A stretch of DNA of 64,000 bases from Thermasporomyces composti (GCF_003386795.1 NZ_QTUC01000001.1:3658001-3722000), one strand, 5' to 3'. Numbered from the stretch's first letter, positions 36,153-46,598 are shown. Made by a program: numbers and translations. Notes: a model not told the origin generated them from the letters alone.

Positions 36153-37406
36153 ATGCCGTCCACCTTGCCCGACGGCGAGCCAGCGCCCCCCTCCGGAGAA
36201 CTCCCCGCGTCGGCCCTGGGGGAGCTGGGCGAGCGTCCGTTCGGGATCTACGTCCACGTGCCGTTCTGCGCGACCCGCTGCGGCTACTGCGACTTCAACA
36301 CCTACACCGCGGCCGAGCTCGGATCGGCTCCGGGCGCGTCGCGAGCCACCTACGCGGACGCGGCGATCCGGGAGATCCGGCTGGCGCGCAGGGTGCTCGG
36401 CGGCGTCGACCTGCCCGTCGTCAGCGTCTTCGTGGGAGGGGGGACGCCCACGCTCCTGCCACCGACCGACCTTGGACGGATTCTGCGGGCCGTCCAGGAC
36501 GAGTTCGGACTCGCTCCCGACGCGGAGGTGACCACCGAGGCCAACCCGGAGTCGGTGGACGAGCGGAGCCTCACGGCGTTGCGTGCGCACGGCTTCACCC
36601 GGGTGTCGTTCGGTATGCAGAGCGCCCGTCCGCACGTCCTGGCGGTGCTGGAGCGCCAGCACACTCCGGGACGGGCAGTACGGTGCGTCGAGGAGGCGCG
36701 CTCGGCCGGCTTCGACCACGTCAACCTCGACCTCATCTACGGCACGCCGGGGGAGTCGGCGGACGACTGGCAGGCGAGCCTGGACGCCGCGATCGGCGCG
36801 GGGCCGGACCACGTGTCGGCCTATGCGCTCATCGTGGAGGAAGGCACTCGTCTGGCGGCGCGCATCCGGCGCGGTGAGCTCCCCATGCCGGACGACGACG
36901 TGCTCGCCGACCGCTACGTCCAGGCGGAGGAGACGCTGAGCCGGGCGGGCCTGTCGTGGTACGAGATCTCCAACTGGGCCCGGTCGCCTGGCGACCGTTG
37001 CCGGCACAACCTGCTGTACTGGACCGGGGGCCACTGGTGGGGCGTTGGTCCAGGCGCGCACAGCCACGTCGGCGGTGTCCGCTGGTGGAACGTCAAGCAC
37101 CCGGCGGCCTACGCCGAGCGCCTCGCCCAGGGCCTGAGCCCCGCGGCAGGCCGGGAGGTGCTCGACCCGTTCACTCGCCGTTTCGAGCGGATCATGTTGG
37201 AGCTTCGCCTCGTCGACGGTCTCGACCTCGAGGTGCTCGACCCGGACGGCCGGGCGGCCGCCCACGCCGCAGCGTCCGAGGGGTTGCTGGAGCCGGCGGC
37301 GCTCCGGGACGGGCGAGCGGTGCTCACGCTTCGCGGGCGTCTGCTCGCCGACGGCGTGGCTCGCGACCTGGTGCCGACGGGCGAGAGCCTGGCAGGACAA
37401 GCCTGA
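36153..37406 (+). CDS. hemW: Radical SAM haem chaperone HemW
   Basis: 417-residue radical SAM protein of the HemW/HemN-like family. The [4Fe-4S] motif CATRCGYCDFN lies near residue 39, followed by the SAM-binding GGGTP loop and the family NLDLIYGTPGES segment; the C-terminal HemN domain follows, with GVGPGAHSH and RFERIMLELR. HemW inserts or hands over haem to respiratory proteins; it is no longer considered an oxygen-independent coproporphyrinogen oxidase, and the sequence has the single CxxxCxxC cluster of HemW. A 26-residue Pro-rich N-terminus is peculiar to this group. It precedes the DUF3097 and hrcA-dnaJ genes. Confidence 0.93.
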   Translation: MPSTLPDGEPAPPSGELPASALGELGERPFGIYVHVPFCATRCGYCDFNTYTAAELGSAPGASRATYADAAIREIRLARRVLGGVDLPVVSVFVGGGTPTLLPPTDLGRILRAVQDEFGLAPDAEVTTEANPESVDERSLTALRAHGFTRVSFGMQSARPHVLAVLERQHTPGRAVRCVEEARSAGFDHVNLDLIYGTPGESADDWQASLDAAIGAGPDHVSAYALIVEEGTRLAARIRRGELPMPDDDVLADRYVQAEETLSRAGLSWYEISNWARSPGDRCRHNLLYWTGGHWWGVGPGAHSHVGGVRWWNVKHPAAYAERLAQGLSPAAGREVLDPFTRRFERIMLELRLVDGLDLEVLDPDGRAAAHAAASEGLLEPAALRDGRAVLTLRGRLLADGVARDLVPTGESLAGQA

Positions 37407-37430
37407 CAGGTCGGGCGTGAGCGCCTGGGA

Positions 37431-37482
37431 GTGAGCGCCCGGGAGAGGGCGCCAGCGCGGGCTGGCGTGGCGCCCGGCTCAC
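37431..37482. terminator. Terminator structure between hemW and the DUF3097 gene
   Basis: Nested inverted repeats: outer GTGAGC (37431-37436) with GCTCAC (37477-37482) and inner CGCCAGC (37450-37456) with GCTGGCG (37461-37467). The right outer arm includes the stop codon of the convergent DUF3097 gene. Bidirectional termination is inferred. Confidence 0.6.
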
Positions 37483-38333
37483 GCGACCGGCGCGGTCACG
37501 AAGTCGATGAGCTCCTCGACCCTGCCGAGCAGTGCGGGCTCCAGGTCGCGGTAGTCGCGCACCCGGCCCAGGATGCGGCGCCAGGCCTCGGCGATGTCGG
37601 CCTGGTCGGCGTGCGGCCAGCCGAGCGCTGCGCACACGCCGTGCTTCCAGTGCTCCGACCGTGGGATGTCAGGCCAGCGGTCGAGGCCGAGCCGCTGCGG
37701 CCGGACCGCCTGCCAGATGTCGACGAAGGGGTGCCCCACGACGAGCACGTGCTCGCCGTAGGGGCCTCGCGCCACCTCCTCGGCGATCCGGCTCTCCTTG
37801 CTCCCGGGCACGAGGTGGTCGACGAGGACACCGAGCCGGCGGTGCGCCGTGGGTTGGAAGTCCCGGACGATGGCGGCGAGGTCGTCGACTCCGGCGAGGT
37901 ACTCGACCACGACGCCCTCGAGGCGCAGGTCGTCGCCCCAAACCTTCTCGATCAGCTCGGCATCGTGCCGACCTTCGACGAAGATGCGGCTCGGACGAGC
38001 CACGCGCGCCCGTGCGCCTTCGACCGCGAGGGAACCGGACGCGGTCCGACGGGGTGTGGCGCTGGCCGCGCGCCGCGCCGGTCGCCGGATGGCGACTGGA
38101 CGGCCTTCGAACAGGAAACCCGGCCCGAAGGGGTAGCTGCGTCGGGCTCCGAAGCGGTCCTCGAGCACCACGAGGTCACGCTCGATCGCTACGACCGCGC
38201 CGCAGAAGCCGGTGACGGGGTCCTCCAGCACCATGTCCAGCTCGACGGTGAGGTCGACGGTGCGCCCACGGGCTGGGGCGCGCCAGTCGGTGGCGAGCAC
38301 GTCGCGACCGTAGCGATCAAAGGACGCGGCCAT
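37479..38333 (-). CDS. DUF3097 protein
   Basis: 284-residue protein of the actinobacteria-specific DUF3097 family. Recognisable parts are the N-terminal [14 protein letters not shown], the central [20 protein letters not shown] (Toprim-like glutamate and following Asp) and [20 protein letters not shown], and the C-terminal [12 protein letters not shown]. The Toprim resemblance suggests a nucleic-acid enzyme, but the activity is unknown. ATG at 38333 is clear. It sits between hemW and hrcA on the opposite strand, and is followed downstream on the same strand by nothing; the 126 nt to the metallo-beta-lactamase gene hold no gene that I can support. Confidence 0.9.
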   Translation of the reverse strand: MAASFDRYGRDVLATDWRAPARGRTVDLTVELDMVLEDPVTGFCGAVVAIERDLVVLEDRFGARRSYPFGPGFLFEGRPVAIRRPARRAASATPRRTASGSLAVEGARARVARPSRIFVEGRHDAELIEKVWGDDLRLEGVVVEYLAGVDDLAAIVRDFQPTAHRRLGVLVDHLVPGSKESRIAEEVARGPYGEHVLVVGHPFVDIWQAVRPQRLGLDRWPDIPRSEHWKHGVCAALGWPHADQADIAEAWRRILGRVRDYRDLEPALLGRVEELIDFVTAPVA

Positions 38334-38459
38334 GGTGGGGCAGGGTACCGGTCGACGGAGGGCTCGTTCGTGACGCTGGCTGGCGTGTCGGTGTCGGCGA
38401 GGTCACGGGCGTCGCTCGATCCACGGTCGGGTCGCTCGGCGTGTGGGCCGGAACGGCTC

Positions 38460-39365
38460 TCACGAGTGGTCGTCTCGGGGCAGCAGCGGGAGGGAGGTCC
38501 GACCACCGGGCTGGACCGGCCGGGTGGCCGTGGGTCCTCCGGACTCGGCGAGGTGGGCGTAGCCGCGGCGTACCGCTTCCTCGAGGACCTGCCGGGGGTA
38601 CGGCCACTCGGCGGCGTCCCACACCCGGTCGAGGGGAACCCCTTCGGCGGCGAGGCGACGGATGGTCTGGGCGACGAGGTGGATGTCGTCACGCTGGTTC
38701 GCCACGAAGCCCCGGTCGACGACCGCGCCGTGCCCGGGGACGACGGCCGTACGGGGGGTGAGCAGGCCAGCCACGACGTCCAGCGTGGTCGGCCACTCCA
38801 AGGGATACGAGTCGTCGCCGTACGCCGGTGGTCCGGACTCCTCGACCAGGTCGCCGACGTAGACCACGTCGGCGTCGGGAACCCGCACGACCACGTCGCC
38901 GTCGGTGTGGCCGCGTCCCGGATGGATGAGCTCGACCACACGATCGCCGAGGTCGATCGTGGCGACGGAGACGAACGTCCGGGTGGGTGGGCGCAGCGTC
39001 AGCTCAGCCATGTCGCGGGCCCACTCTGGCGAGCGCCTGGCCAGGTCCGCGCGAACCTCGTCCGCGCGCGCGGCGAGCGTCTCCGGCACCGTCTCGTGGC
39101 CGTAGATGACGGCGTCGGCGAACCGCGCGTTGCCGAAGCAGTGGTCGAAGTGCCAGTGGGTGTCGACCACCCACCGCACGGGCGCGCGGGACAGCCTCCG
39201 CAGGTCGGCGAGCAGCTCATCGGCCTCTCGCAAGCTCGCGCGGGTGTCGATGACGAGGAGGCCGTGGGACCCCACGACGACGCCGACCGACACGTCGAAG
39301 GAGGAGTACCGCCGCACGTAGCAGCCGCGGCCGATTTCGGACCAACCGGACGTGTCCGCGCTCAT
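38460..39365 (-). CDS. Metallo-beta-lactamase-fold hydrolase
   Basis: 301-residue MBL-superfamily hydrolase. The metal-binding motif is [11 protein letters not shown] (HxHxDH), with later ligands in [10 protein letters not shown] and the final His in VVPGHGAVV. The early [15 protein letters not shown] part is typical of the glyoxalase-II/SoxH-like branch. Substrate unknown. ATG 39365 is preferred over another ATG 4 codons earlier (39377); neither has a strong ribosome binding site. It is divergent from hrcA, and both starts face the CIRCE-containing region, though CIRCE lies on the hrcA side. Confidence 0.85.
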   Translation of the reverse strand: MSADTSGWSEIGRGCYVRRYSSFDVSVGVVVGSHGLLVIDTRASLREADELLADLRRLSRAPVRWVVDTHWHFDHCFGNARFADAVIYGHETVPETLAARADEVRADLARRSPEWARDMAELTLRPPTRTFVSVATIDLGDRVVELIHPGRGHTDGDVVVRVPDADVVYVGDLVEESGPPAYGDDSYPLEWPTTLDVVAGLLTPRTAVVPGHGAVVDRGFVANQRDDIHLVAQTIRRLAAEGVPLDRVWDAAEWPYPRQVLEEAVRRGYAHLAESGGPTATRPVQPGGRTSLPLLPRDDHS

Positions 39366-39418
39366 GTCCCACAGCATGGCATCCGCGCCCGCGCGCGATC
39401 TCGGCTGTTCGCCGTAGA

Positions 39419-39445
39419 CTGGCACTCGGGTCAGGGGAGTGCTAG
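39419..39445 (+). promoter_or_regulatory. CIRCE operator upstream of hrcA-dnaJ
   Basis: CTGGCACTC (39419-39427), 9-nt spacer, GAGTGCTAG (39437-39445): CIRCE consensus is TTAGCACTC-N9-GAGTGCTAA. The dyad has one mismatch (G39421 with T39443). A -10 candidate TAGACT (39415-39420) overlaps its left edge, so HrcA bound here would block transcription. The remaining 120 nt to hrcA form the 5'-UTR. Confidence 0.85.
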
Positions 39446-39566
39446 AGCACTGTGGTCGCCTGCCCGCAGAGTCGCGGTCGTTGGAACGTGCGTCGTCTCG
39501 TTTGGCGGGTGTGCCGAGCGGGCGAGTACTGGCGACCGCACGAACGCGAGGAGGTGCGAGCGGTCC

Positions 39567-40589
39567 ATGCTCGATCAGAGGAAGCTGGCTGTTCTCCGCG
39601 CCATCGTCGAGGACTACGTGCGCACCGAGGAGCCGGTGGGTTCCAAGGCGCTCGTCGACCGGCACAACCTGGGTGTCTCCTCGGCTACTGTCCGTAATGA
39701 CATGGCGGCGCTGGAGGAGGAGGGTTACATCCAGCAGCCCCACACGAGCGCGGGTCGGATCCCCACCGACAAGGGGTACCGGCTGTTCGTGGACAAGCTG
39801 ACGAGCATCAAGCCCTTGTCGCCTGCCGAGCGTCGTGCCATCTCGACGTTCCTCGACGGCGCGGTCGACCTCGACGACGTCGTCAACCGCACCGTTCGCC
39901 TGCTCGCCCAGCTCACCCGCCAGGTCGCGGTGGTGCAGTACCCCACCCTCACCCGGTCGAAGGTCCGGCACGTCGAGCTGGTGACGCTCTCGTCCACTCG
40001 GCTGTTGCTCGTCCTCATCACCAGCACGGGCAGGGTCGAGCAGCGGGTCGTGGACGTGAAGACGACGTTGCGCGACGACCTGTTGAGCGACATCCGCAAG
40101 CGCCTCAACGAGAAGGTCGTCGGCAAGAAGCTCTCCGAGGTCAGCTCGCTGGTCGCCGACTTGCCGGACTCCTTCGACGTGGAAGACCGACCCTACGTCG
40201 CGACGATCCTGGCGACCTTCCTGGAGACCGTCGTCGAGCGCCCCGACGAGCGGATCGCGGTCGGCGGGACGGCGAACCTCATCCCGCCGGGCCAGGAGTT
40301 CCACTTCTCGATCCGTCCGGTCCTCGAGGCCCTCGAGGAGCAGGTCGTCCTGCTCCGACTGCTGGGGGAGGCGAACGGGTCGTCACGGGAAGTCACCGTC
40401 CGGATCGGCAGCGAGAACCCCTACGCGGAGCTGTCGTCGGCCTCGGTGGTGGCGAGTGGATATGGTCCTGGTGACGAGACCGTCGCCAACCTCGGTGTCG
40501 TCGGACCCACACGCATGGACTATCCCGGCACGATGGGTGCGGTTCGGGCCGTCGCCCGCTATGTCAGCCGAATCCTCGCGAGTGAGTGA
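39567..40589 (+). CDS. hrcA: Heat-inducible transcriptional repressor HrcA
   Basis: 340-residue HrcA. The N-terminal winged-helix domain ([53 protein letters not shown]) and the C-terminal GAF-like domain, ending with a segment including [15 protein letters not shown], are intact. HrcA binds CIRCE and represses chaperone genes at normal temperature. The ATG at 39567 follows GAGGAGGTG about 10 nt upstream. A CIRCE lies at 39419-39445, so the hrcA-dnaJ operon should be autoregulated. dnaJ follows after 52 nt. Confidence 0.97.
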   Translation: MLDQRKLAVLRAIVEDYVRTEEPVGSKALVDRHNLGVSSATVRNDMAALEEEGYIQQPHTSAGRIPTDKGYRLFVDKLTSIKPLSPAERRAISTFLDGAVDLDDVVNRTVRLLAQLTRQVAVVQYPTLTRSKVRHVELVTLSSTRLLLVLITSTGRVEQRVVDVKTTLRDDLLSDIRKRLNEKVVGKKLSEVSSLVADLPDSFDVEDRPYVATILATFLETVVERPDERIAVGGTANLIPPGQEFHFSIRPVLEALEEQVVLLRLLGEANGSSREVTVRIGSENPYAELSSASVVASGYGPGDETVANLGVVGPTRMDYPGTMGAVRAVARYVSRILASE

Positions 40590-40641
40590 CACATAGGCGA
40601 GTGACCGAGGACAACTCCCAGTGCACGAGGCCACCCACAGC

Positions 40642-41784
40642 ATGAGCCAGGACTACTACGAGCTCCTCGGCGTCGACCGTGACGCGTCGCCGGAGGAGAT
40701 CAAGCGTGCGTACCGCCGCTTGGCGCGAACGCTGCACCCCGACGTCAATCCCGACCCGGAGACGCAGGAACGCTTCAAGGAGATCACGCGCGCCTACGAG
40801 GTGCTGTCGGACCCCAAGAAGCGGGAGATCTACGACCTCGGCGGCGACCCCCTGTCGGCCTCCGGGCGTGGCGGTGCGAGCACCGGCTTCGGGTCCGGCT
40901 TCTCGTTCACCGACATCATGGACGCGTTCTTCGGCACCACGACGACGCGGGGACCTCGACCCCGCAAGCGTCGGGGCCAGGACGCGCTCCTGCGGCTGTC
41001 GGTGGAGCTCGCGGAGGCGGTCTTCGGCGCGGTCAAGGAAATCCAGGTCGACACGGCGGTCGTGTGCTCGACCTGCTCCGGTGCCGGGACGGCGCCGGGC
41101 ACCACTCCCGTGACGTGCACGGTGTGCGACGGCCGGGGTGAGGTGAGCTCGGTCCAGCGGTCGTTCCTCGGTCAGGTTATGACGACCAGGCCGTGTCCCC
41201 GCTGCCAGGGCTACGGGACCGTGATCCCCAGTCCGTGCCCGGAGTGCGCGGGCGAGGGGCGCGTCCTGTCCCGCCGCACGCTCGCGGTGCGCATCCCGGC
41301 CGGCGTCGACGACGGCACCCGGATCCAGCTCGCCGGCCAGGGCGAGGTGGGCCCTGGCGGCGGCCCGGCCGGCGACCTCTACGTCGAGATCGAGGTCGAG
41401 CCGCACGAGGTGTGGACGCGCCGTGGGCATGACCTGCACTGCTCGGTGACGCTCCCCATGACCGCCGCCGCGCTCGGCACGACCATCACCCTCGAGACCC
41501 TGGACAACGACATCCTGGAGCTCGACGTCAAGCCGGGCACCCAGTCCGGGCACCAGATCAGGGTTCCCGGCCACGGCGTGCCCCACCTGTCGAGCCCGCA
41601 GCGTGGCGATCTCATCGTGCACGTGATCGTCGAGACCCCGACCAAGCTGGACCACGCCCAGCGGGAGCTGCTCCTGCAGCTCGCACGGTTGCGGGGAGAG
41701 GACAAGTTGACCGGTCAGTTGGCGTCCGGGCGCAAAGGGGTCTTCTCCCGGATTCGCGACGCCTTCAACGACAGGAGCGCGTGA
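40642..41784 (+). CDS. dnaJ: Chaperone DnaJ (HrcA-associated)
   Basis: 380-residue type I J-protein. The J domain has the HPD triad (LHPDVNPDP, about residue 33); a Gly-rich linker follows; then four CxxCxGxG zinc repeats ([32 protein letters not shown]) and two C-terminal substrate-binding subdomains. It stimulates DnaK ATPase and delivers unfolded proteins. Start is taken at ATG 40642, which gives the standard [14 protein letters not shown] at 40621 would add seven residues. It lies 52 nt after hrcA and is probably co-transcribed under CIRCE control. This is the DnaJ2 paralogue usual beside hrcA in actinomycetes; no DnaK is in the window. Confidence 0.96.
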   Translation: MSQDYYELLGVDRDASPEEIKRAYRRLARTLHPDVNPDPETQERFKEITRAYEVLSDPKKREIYDLGGDPLSASGRGGASTGFGSGFSFTDIMDAFFGTTTTRGPRPRKRRGQDALLRLSVELAEAVFGAVKEIQVDTAVVCSTCSGAGTAPGTTPVTCTVCDGRGEVSSVQRSFLGQVMTTRPCPRCQGYGTVIPSPCPECAGEGRVLSRRTLAVRIPAGVDDGTRIQLAGQGEVGPGGGPAGDLYVEIEVEPHEVWTRRGHDLHCSVTLPMTAAALGTTITLETLDNDILELDVKPGTQSGHQIRVPGHGVPHLSSPQRGDLIVHVIVETPTKLDHAQRELLLQLARLRGEDKLTGQLASGRKGVFSRIRDAFNDRSA

Positions 41785-41787
41785 CCT

Positions 41788-42153
41788 GTGACAGCCAGTC
41801 CTGTGCCAGCCAACGCCGACTGCGTCTTCTGCCGGATCGTGGCCAGGGAGATCCCGGCCACGATCGTCCGTGAGACCGACCGAACCCTGGCGTTCCGCGA
41901 CGTCAACCCTCAGGCGCCGGTCCACGTCCTGGTGGTCCCCAAGGCGCACACGACGACCCTGACGGAGCTCGCGGACGACGCGGAGCTCCTGGGAGTCCTG
42001 CTCCAGGAGTGCGTCGCCGTCGCCCGGAGCGAGGGCATCGTCGACACCGGCTACCGGGTCGCCGTCAACACCGGCGAGCAAGGCGGCCAGGTCGTCCAGC
42101 ACTGCCATCTCCACGTGCTCGGTGGTCGGCAGCTCGTCGGTTCCCTCGGCTAG
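41788..42153 (+). CDS. Histidine triad (HINT-like) nucleotide-binding protein
   Basis: 121-residue HIT protein. CVFCRIVAREIPATIV at the start and the histidine triad HCHLHVLGG near the C-terminus are diagnostic; the two cysteines of CVFC are kept in a zinc-binding HINT subset. Such enzymes hydrolyse adenosine phosphoramidates and related AMP conjugates. The GTG start at 41788 comes 3 nt after the dnaJ stop, with AGGAG about 10 nt upstream, so it is in the hrcA-dnaJ operon. The order hrcA-dnaJ-HIT-phoH-ybeY is common in actinobacteria. Confidence 0.93.
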   Translation: MTASPVPANADCVFCRIVAREIPATIVRETDRTLAFRDVNPQAPVHVLVVPKAHTTTLTELADDAELLGVLLQECVAVARSEGIVDTGYRVAVNTGEQGGQVVQHCHLHVLGGRQLVGSLG

Positions 42154-42332
42154 GAGGGGAGACGCTGCGGGGTTCGAGACGGTTCTGGACGCTTGTCCGA
42201 AAGACCCCTCATGCGAGGTTGACCCCTGTTCCCGCGCGCAATACGCGTGCTCGCGCGGCACCGCGCGGGCTACGATGAACGTCGTTTCGAATGCTGGCGC
42301 GCCTTGCCGAGCGCCGGCGACTGAGTGACGAC

Positions 42333-43382
42333 ATGACGAAAAGGAGCAAGGCCAGCAGGCCGCCCATGGCCAAGACGAACTCGTCACAGACCAAGATCGT
42401 CGTCCCGGCGAGCATCCCCATGGTGAGCCTTCTCGGGCCGCGCGACGAGTTCCTCCGGGTCGCCGAGAAGGAGTTCGACGCCGAGATCCACGTCCGAGGG
42501 AACGAGATCACCGTCACCGCCGCACCGGAGGAACGCATCCTCGTCGAGCAGCTGTTCGACGAGCTGGTCGCCGTTCTCCGCTCCGGACACGGGTTGACGT
42601 CTGACACGGTGGAACGCTCCGTCGCGATGCTCCGGGCCCGCGAGGCGGAGCGCCCGGCCGAGGTCCTGACGGTCAACATCCTCTCCAACCGCGGGCGCAC
42701 GATCCGACCCAAGACGCTGGGGCAGAAGAGGTACGTCGACGCGATCGACAAGCACACCGTGGTCTTCGCCATCGGTCCGGCCGGCACGGGTAAGACCTAT
42801 CTCGCGATGGCGAAGGCCGTGCAGGCGCTGCAGGCCAAGCAGGTGAACCGGATCATCCTCACCCGACCGGCGGTCGAGGCAGGCGAGCGGCTGGGGTACC
42901 TGCCGGGCACCTTGTCGGAGAAGATCGACCCGTACCTGCGGCCGCTCTACGACGCGCTCCACGACATGATCGACCCCGACTCGATCCCACGCCTGCTGAC
43001 GGCGGGGACCATCGAGGTCGCGCCGCTGGCCTACATGCGGGGCCGCACGCTCAACGACGCGTTCATCATCCTGGACGAGGCGCAGAACACCTCGCCAGAG
43101 CAGATGAAGATGTTCCTCACCCGGCTCGGCTTCGGCTCGAAGATGGTCGTCACCGGCGACATCACCCAGGTCGACCTGCCCAGTGGCGTCCACTCGGGCC
43201 TGAAGGTGGTCCGCGAGATCCTCGCCGGCATCGAGGACGTCCACTTCGCGACGCTCACCGGCCACGACGTCGTCCGCCACAAGCTGGTGGGACGAATCGT
43301 CGCGGCCTACGACGAGTACGAAGCACGCAACTCCGGGCGCTCGGACGCCAGGCGGAGCCGACGCACCCGTGAGGAAACCTGA
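42333..43382 (+). CDS. phoH: PhoH-family P-loop ATPase
   Basis: 349-residue PhoH/PhoL-like ATPase. An N-terminal KH-like domain precedes Walker A GPAGTGKT (near residue 150) and Walker [26 protein letters not shown] is a family segment. PhoH-like proteins are thought to work with YbeY in RNA metabolism. I use ATG 42333; ATG 42366 (after a Lys-rich stretch) and ATG 42291 are alternatives. Upstream, TTGACC (42219-42224) and TACGCG or TACGAT (42271-42276) are weak promoter candidates. ybeY follows after a 126-nt gap. Confidence 0.93.
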   Translation: MTKRSKASRPPMAKTNSSQTKIVVPASIPMVSLLGPRDEFLRVAEKEFDAEIHVRGNEITVTAAPEERILVEQLFDELVAVLRSGHGLTSDTVERSVAMLRAREAERPAEVLTVNILSNRGRTIRPKTLGQKRYVDAIDKHTVVFAIGPAGTGKTYLAMAKAVQALQAKQVNRIILTRPAVEAGERLGYLPGTLSEKIDPYLRPLYDALHDMIDPDSIPRLLTAGTIEVAPLAYMRGRTLNDAFIILDEAQNTSPEQMKMFLTRLGFGSKMVVTGDITQVDLPSGVHSGLKVVREILAGIEDVHFATLTGHDVVRHKLVGRIVAAYDEYEARNSGRSDARRSRRTREET

Positions 43383-43508
43383 CGACCGTGCACGGCGTCT
43401 ACACCTCACCTACGGGGAGAGGAGGCGGGTCGGCACCTTCGGTCGCTTCGTCGACATCCTCCGTGCTCGGGTGTCACGCGCACCCCTCCAGGGCCTTGTG
43501 AAGTAGCC

Positions 43509-43991
43509 ATGACGATCGACATCGCCAACGAGTCCGGGGTCGAGATCGACGAGCACGAGCTCGCCAGGCTCGCCCGTTTCGTCCTCGACCGGATGCGCTT
43601 GCACCCGCAGGCCGAGCTGTCCATCGTCCTCGTCGACGAGCAGACGATGGCGGAGCACAACCTGCGGTGGATGGACGAGACCGGCCCGACCGACGTCCTC
43701 GCGTTCCCGATGGACGAGCTGCGTCCTGGCCGCGACGGCGAGGAGCCGCCCTTGGGGCTGCTCGGGGACGTCGTGCTCTGTCCGCAGGTGGCCGCGCGCC
43801 AGGCCCGCGAGGCCGGACATACCCTCGAAGACGAGCTGCACCTGCTCACGGTCCACGGGATCCTGCACCTGCTCGGCTACGACCACGCCGAGCCCGAGGA
43901 GCATCGAGAGATGTTCGCGTTGCAGGCGAGACTGCTCGCCGAGTGGCAGCCGCGACGAGAACGCGAAGGTGGCGTCGCCGATGGGCGGTGA
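43509..43991 (+). CDS. ybeY: rRNA maturation endoribonuclease YbeY
   Basis: 160-residue YbeY. The zinc-binding motif is [11 protein letters not shown], preceded by the family segment TDVLAFPM and [14 protein letters not shown]. It participates in 16S rRNA 3'-end maturation and ribosome quality control. Normal length. The ribosome binding site before ATG 43509 is weak. The 126 nt between phoH and ybeY show nothing further. The gene overlaps the start of the CorC/HlyC gene by 11 nt, so the two are translationally coupled. Confidence 0.95.
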   Translation: MTIDIANESGVEIDEHELARLARFVLDRMRLHPQAELSIVLVDEQTMAEHNLRWMDETGPTDVLAFPMDELRPGRDGEEPPLGLLGDVVLCPQVAARQAREAGHTLEDELHLLTVHGILHLLGYDHAEPEEHREMFALQARLLAEWQPRREREGGVADGR

Positions 43992-45285
43992 CCCGCAGCT
44001 GCTCATCCTCGCGGCGGCCTTGGTGCTGGTCGCGGGGGTGCTCGCTGCGGCCGAAGCCGCCCTGTCGACCTTCTCGAAATCCCGCGCGGAAGGGCTCGCC
44101 GAGGCCGGCCGGCGGGGTGCCGAACGAGTTCGGATGATCGTGGCGGACAGCGCCCGGTACCTCAACACCGCGCTGTTCCTACGGCTGGCGTGCGAGCTCA
44201 TCGCCACGATCCTGGTCGCGGACGTCTTCTTCGGCTGGATCGAGACCACGTGGCTGGCGATCCTCGCGGCCGCCGGGGTCATGATCGTCGTGTCCTACGT
44301 CGTGGTCGGGGTGGCACCCCGCACAATCGGCCGTCAGCAGGCCGACCGAGTGGCCTTGCTCACCTCGGGTCTGCTCATGGGGCTGACCCGGGTCCTCGGG
44401 CCGCTGCCGAAGCTGCTGATCTGGCTCGGGAATCTCCTCACGCCAGGCAAGGGATTCCGGGAGGGGCCGTTCGCGACGGAGGCGGAGCTGCGCGAGCTGG
44501 TCGACATCGCGGAAGCGAGCCGTGTCATCGAGTCCGGTGAACGGCAGATGATCCACTCGGTCTTCGACCTCGGCGACACGATCGTCCGCGAGGTCATGGT
44601 CCCGCGGACCGACATCGTCGTCATCGAACGCCACAAGACGCTCCGCCAGCTGATGTCGCTGGCGCTGCGCAGCGGCTTCTCGCGCATCCCCGTCATCGGC
44701 GAGAACCTCGACGACATCGTGGGCGTGGCCTACCTGAAGGACGTCACGCAGCGGATCTACGACAACCGCGCGGCCGAGACGACGGAGCGGGTCGAGCAGG
44801 TCATGCGGCCGCCCGCGTTCGTCCCCGACTCCAAGCCGATCGACGCGCTGCTCCGCGAGATGCAGCAGCAGCGCACCCACCTCGCGATCGTGTTGGACGA
44901 GTACGGCGGTACGGCCGGCCTCGTCACCATCGAGGACATCCTCGAGGAGATCGTCGGCGAGATCACCGACGAGTACGATGTCGCGCCGCAAGCCGTGGAG
45001 CGCCTGGGAAGCGGCGCCGTGCGGGTCAGCTCACGGCTGCCCATCCACGAGCTGGGCGAGGTGTTCAACATCGACCTCGACGACGAGGACGTCGACAGCG
45101 TCGGCGGCCTCATGGCGAAGTACCTCGACAAGGTGCCGATCCCGGGCGCGAAGGTGACCGTCGACGGGCTCCAGCTCGTGGCGGAGGGGCCGGTCGGTCG
45201 GCGGAACCGGATCCCCACGATCCTGGTCACGCGGATCGACACGCCGGAGGACGGCGAGGTTCCGAGCACCGAGGAACGAAAGTGA
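43981..45285 (+). CDS. HlyC/CorC (CNNM-like) family membrane protein
   Basis: 434-residue protein with a DUF21/CNNM transmembrane domain (about four hydrophobic segments, 1-145), a CBS pair (residues about 200-325, with [15 protein letters not shown] and [20 protein letters not shown]) and a C-terminal CorC/HlyC domain ([11 protein letters not shown]). Family members affect magnesium, cobalt or sodium homeostasis; names such as hemolysin are historical. ATG 43981 lies inside ybeY and GTG 43969 is an alternative. The downstream SDR gene is convergent with only 9 nt between the stop codons. Rv2366c occupies the equivalent place in M. tuberculosis. Confidence 0.92.
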   Translation: MGGDPQLLILAAALVLVAGVLAAAEAALSTFSKSRAEGLAEAGRRGAERVRMIVADSARYLNTALFLRLACELIATILVADVFFGWIETTWLAILAAAGVMIVVSYVVVGVAPRTIGRQQADRVALLTSGLLMGLTRVLGPLPKLLIWLGNLLTPGKGFREGPFATEAELRELVDIAEASRVIESGERQMIHSVFDLGDTIVREVMVPRTDIVVIERHKTLRQLMSLALRSGFSRIPVIGENLDDIVGVAYLKDVTQRIYDNRAAETTERVEQVMRPPAFVPDSKPIDALLREMQQQRTHLAIVLDEYGGTAGLVTIEDILEEIVGEITDEYDVAPQAVERLGSGAVRVSSRLPIHELGEVFNIDLDDEDVDSVGGLMAKYLDKVPIPGAKVTVDGLQLVAEGPVGRRNRIPTILVTRIDTPEDGEVPSTEERK

Positions 45286-45294
45286 CCTGGCTCG

Positions 45295-46071
45295 TCAGGC
45301 CGACAGGCCGCCGTCGACCATGAGGGTCGCCCCCGTGATGTAGGAGGCCTCGTCGCTGCCGAGGAAGAGGATCGCGTACGCGATCTCCCGGGGCTCGGCG
45401 TGGCGTCGCAGCAGCGTGGGCGTCTGTCGGGCGAGCGCCTCCCGCGCTTCGTCCAGGTTCTCGCCGGTGGCCTCGGCCCGCCGACGCACGTGGAACGTCG
45501 TCAGGGTCGGGCCCGGACACACCGCGTTGACTCGGATGCCCTCGTCGGCGTGGTCGTAGGCCATCGACCGGGTGAGCGCGAGGAGCGCCGCTTTCGTGGC
45601 GTCGTACTGGGCCATGCCACTCCGGCCGGTGACCGCGTTCGCGGACGAGACGTTGACGATGCTGCCACCGCCCCCGGCGACCATCGCGGGCACCGCGAAC
45701 TTCGAGCAGTAGGCCACCTGGAGCAGGTTCCCGCGCAGGATCACGTCCCAGGACCGCGGATCCGCCGTGGTGATCGGGCCCCACACTCGCACACCGGCGA
45801 CGTTGGCGAGGATGTCGAGCCGCCCGAAGCGGCGGACGGTCTCGGAGACGGCCCGCCGGGCTTCGCCCTCCTCGTCCAGCCGCGCGGTGACGGCCACCAC
45901 CTGTTCGCCGGTCGGGTCGATGTCGTGGGCGGCCCGCGCGACCGCGTCCGCGTCCACGTCGACGAGCACGACGCGGGCGCCCTCCTCGGCGAACAGCTGG
46001 CCCGTCGCCTGACCGATGCCGCCACCGCCGCCGGTCACGAGGGCGACTTTGCCAGCGACCCGACCCGTCAT
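45295..46071 (-). CDS. Short-chain dehydrogenase/reductase
   Basis: 258-residue classical SDR. NAD(P)-binding TGGGGGIGQ (about residue 14), NVAG (about residue 90), catalytic Ser in NVSSAN and YxxxK as YDATK are all present, with CPGPTLT and the terminal FLGSDEASYITGATLMVDGG. An Asp after the first strand (VDVDAD) suggests NAD+ preference. Substrate unknown. It is inserted between the CorC-like gene and the era operon on the opposite strand, so it is probably an acquired or rearranged insert in the conserved ybeY-CorC-era block. Its ATG at 46071 faces the promoter of the cytidine deaminase-like gene. Confidence 0.93.
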   Translation of the reverse strand: MTGRVAGKVALVTGGGGGIGQATGQLFAEEGARVVLVDVDADAVARAAHDIDPTGEQVVAVTARLDEEGEARRAVSETVRRFGRLDILANVAGVRVWGPITTADPRSWDVILRGNLLQVAYCSKFAVPAMVAGGGGSIVNVSSANAVTGRSGMAQYDATKAALLALTRSMAYDHADEGIRVNAVCPGPTLTTFHVRRRAEATGENLDEAREALARQTPTLLRRHAEPREIAYAILFLGSDEASYITGATLMVDGGLSA

Positions 46072-46253
46072 GCCGCGTCCTCCCCGCCGGTCGTCTCCTC
46101 GCCGGCCCCACCTCGCCGGTCGTCATCCCGCGTCACGGGACGACCCGATCATCGCACCGCGCCCTCGCTTCGTCGTCGCTCGCAGCCGGCATCGGCCGAC
46201 CAGCTCGGCGGGCGCCGAGGGAGCGCGGACGTCTCGCCGCCTAGGATCACGGC

Positions 46254-46598
46254 GTGCACGAGCTCGACCCTGAGGACGCGAAGATCGTGACGCTGGCGCG
46301 GGCCACCCGGGCGCGTGTCGGGGCGGCGGAGGGCGCCGCGGTGCGCGATACGACTGGTCGCACCTACACGGCCGCGACCGTGACGCTGCCGTCGCTGCGG
46401 CTGTCCGCGCTCCAGCTCGCCGTCGCGATGGCGGTCTCCAGCGGAGCGGAAGGGCTGGAGGCCGGAGCTGTGGTGTCCGACGCGGACGACGTCTCCGCGG
46501 AGGACCGGGCCGTGATCGGAGACCTGGGCGGTGCCGGTGTCCCGATCTTCCTCGCCGGCGTCGACGGCGAGGTCCGAGCTGTCGTCCACACCGGTTGA
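46254..46598 (+). CDS. Cytidine deaminase-like protein lacking the catalytic motifs
   Basis: 114-residue small protein homologous to cytidine deaminase in overall pattern (ELDPEDAKIVTLARATRARV, RTYTAATVTLPSLRLSALQLAVA). The zinc-binding signature (C/H-A-E, then PCxxC) is absent: at its place stand LRLSALQLAVA, and no cysteine is present at all. So it should be catalytically inactive. The same kind of gene precedes era in mycobacteria (Rv2365c). A leaderless transcript is likely: -10 TAGGAT at 46242-46247, then 6 nt to GTG 46254. Role unknown; a structural partner for ribosome-associated Era is possible but speculative. Confidence 0.8.
   Translation: MHELDPEDAKIVTLARATRARVGAAEGAAVRDTTGRTYTAATVTLPSLRLSALQLAVAMAVSSGAEGLEAGAVVSDADDVSAEDRAVIGDLGGAGVPIFLAGVDGEVRAVVHTG

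Noticed and set aside
37431-39566. In-frame extension upstream of hrcA spanning the DUF3097 and MBL genes.
   Set aside because: Antisense shadow; hrcA begins at 39567 after a good ribosome binding site and CIRCE.
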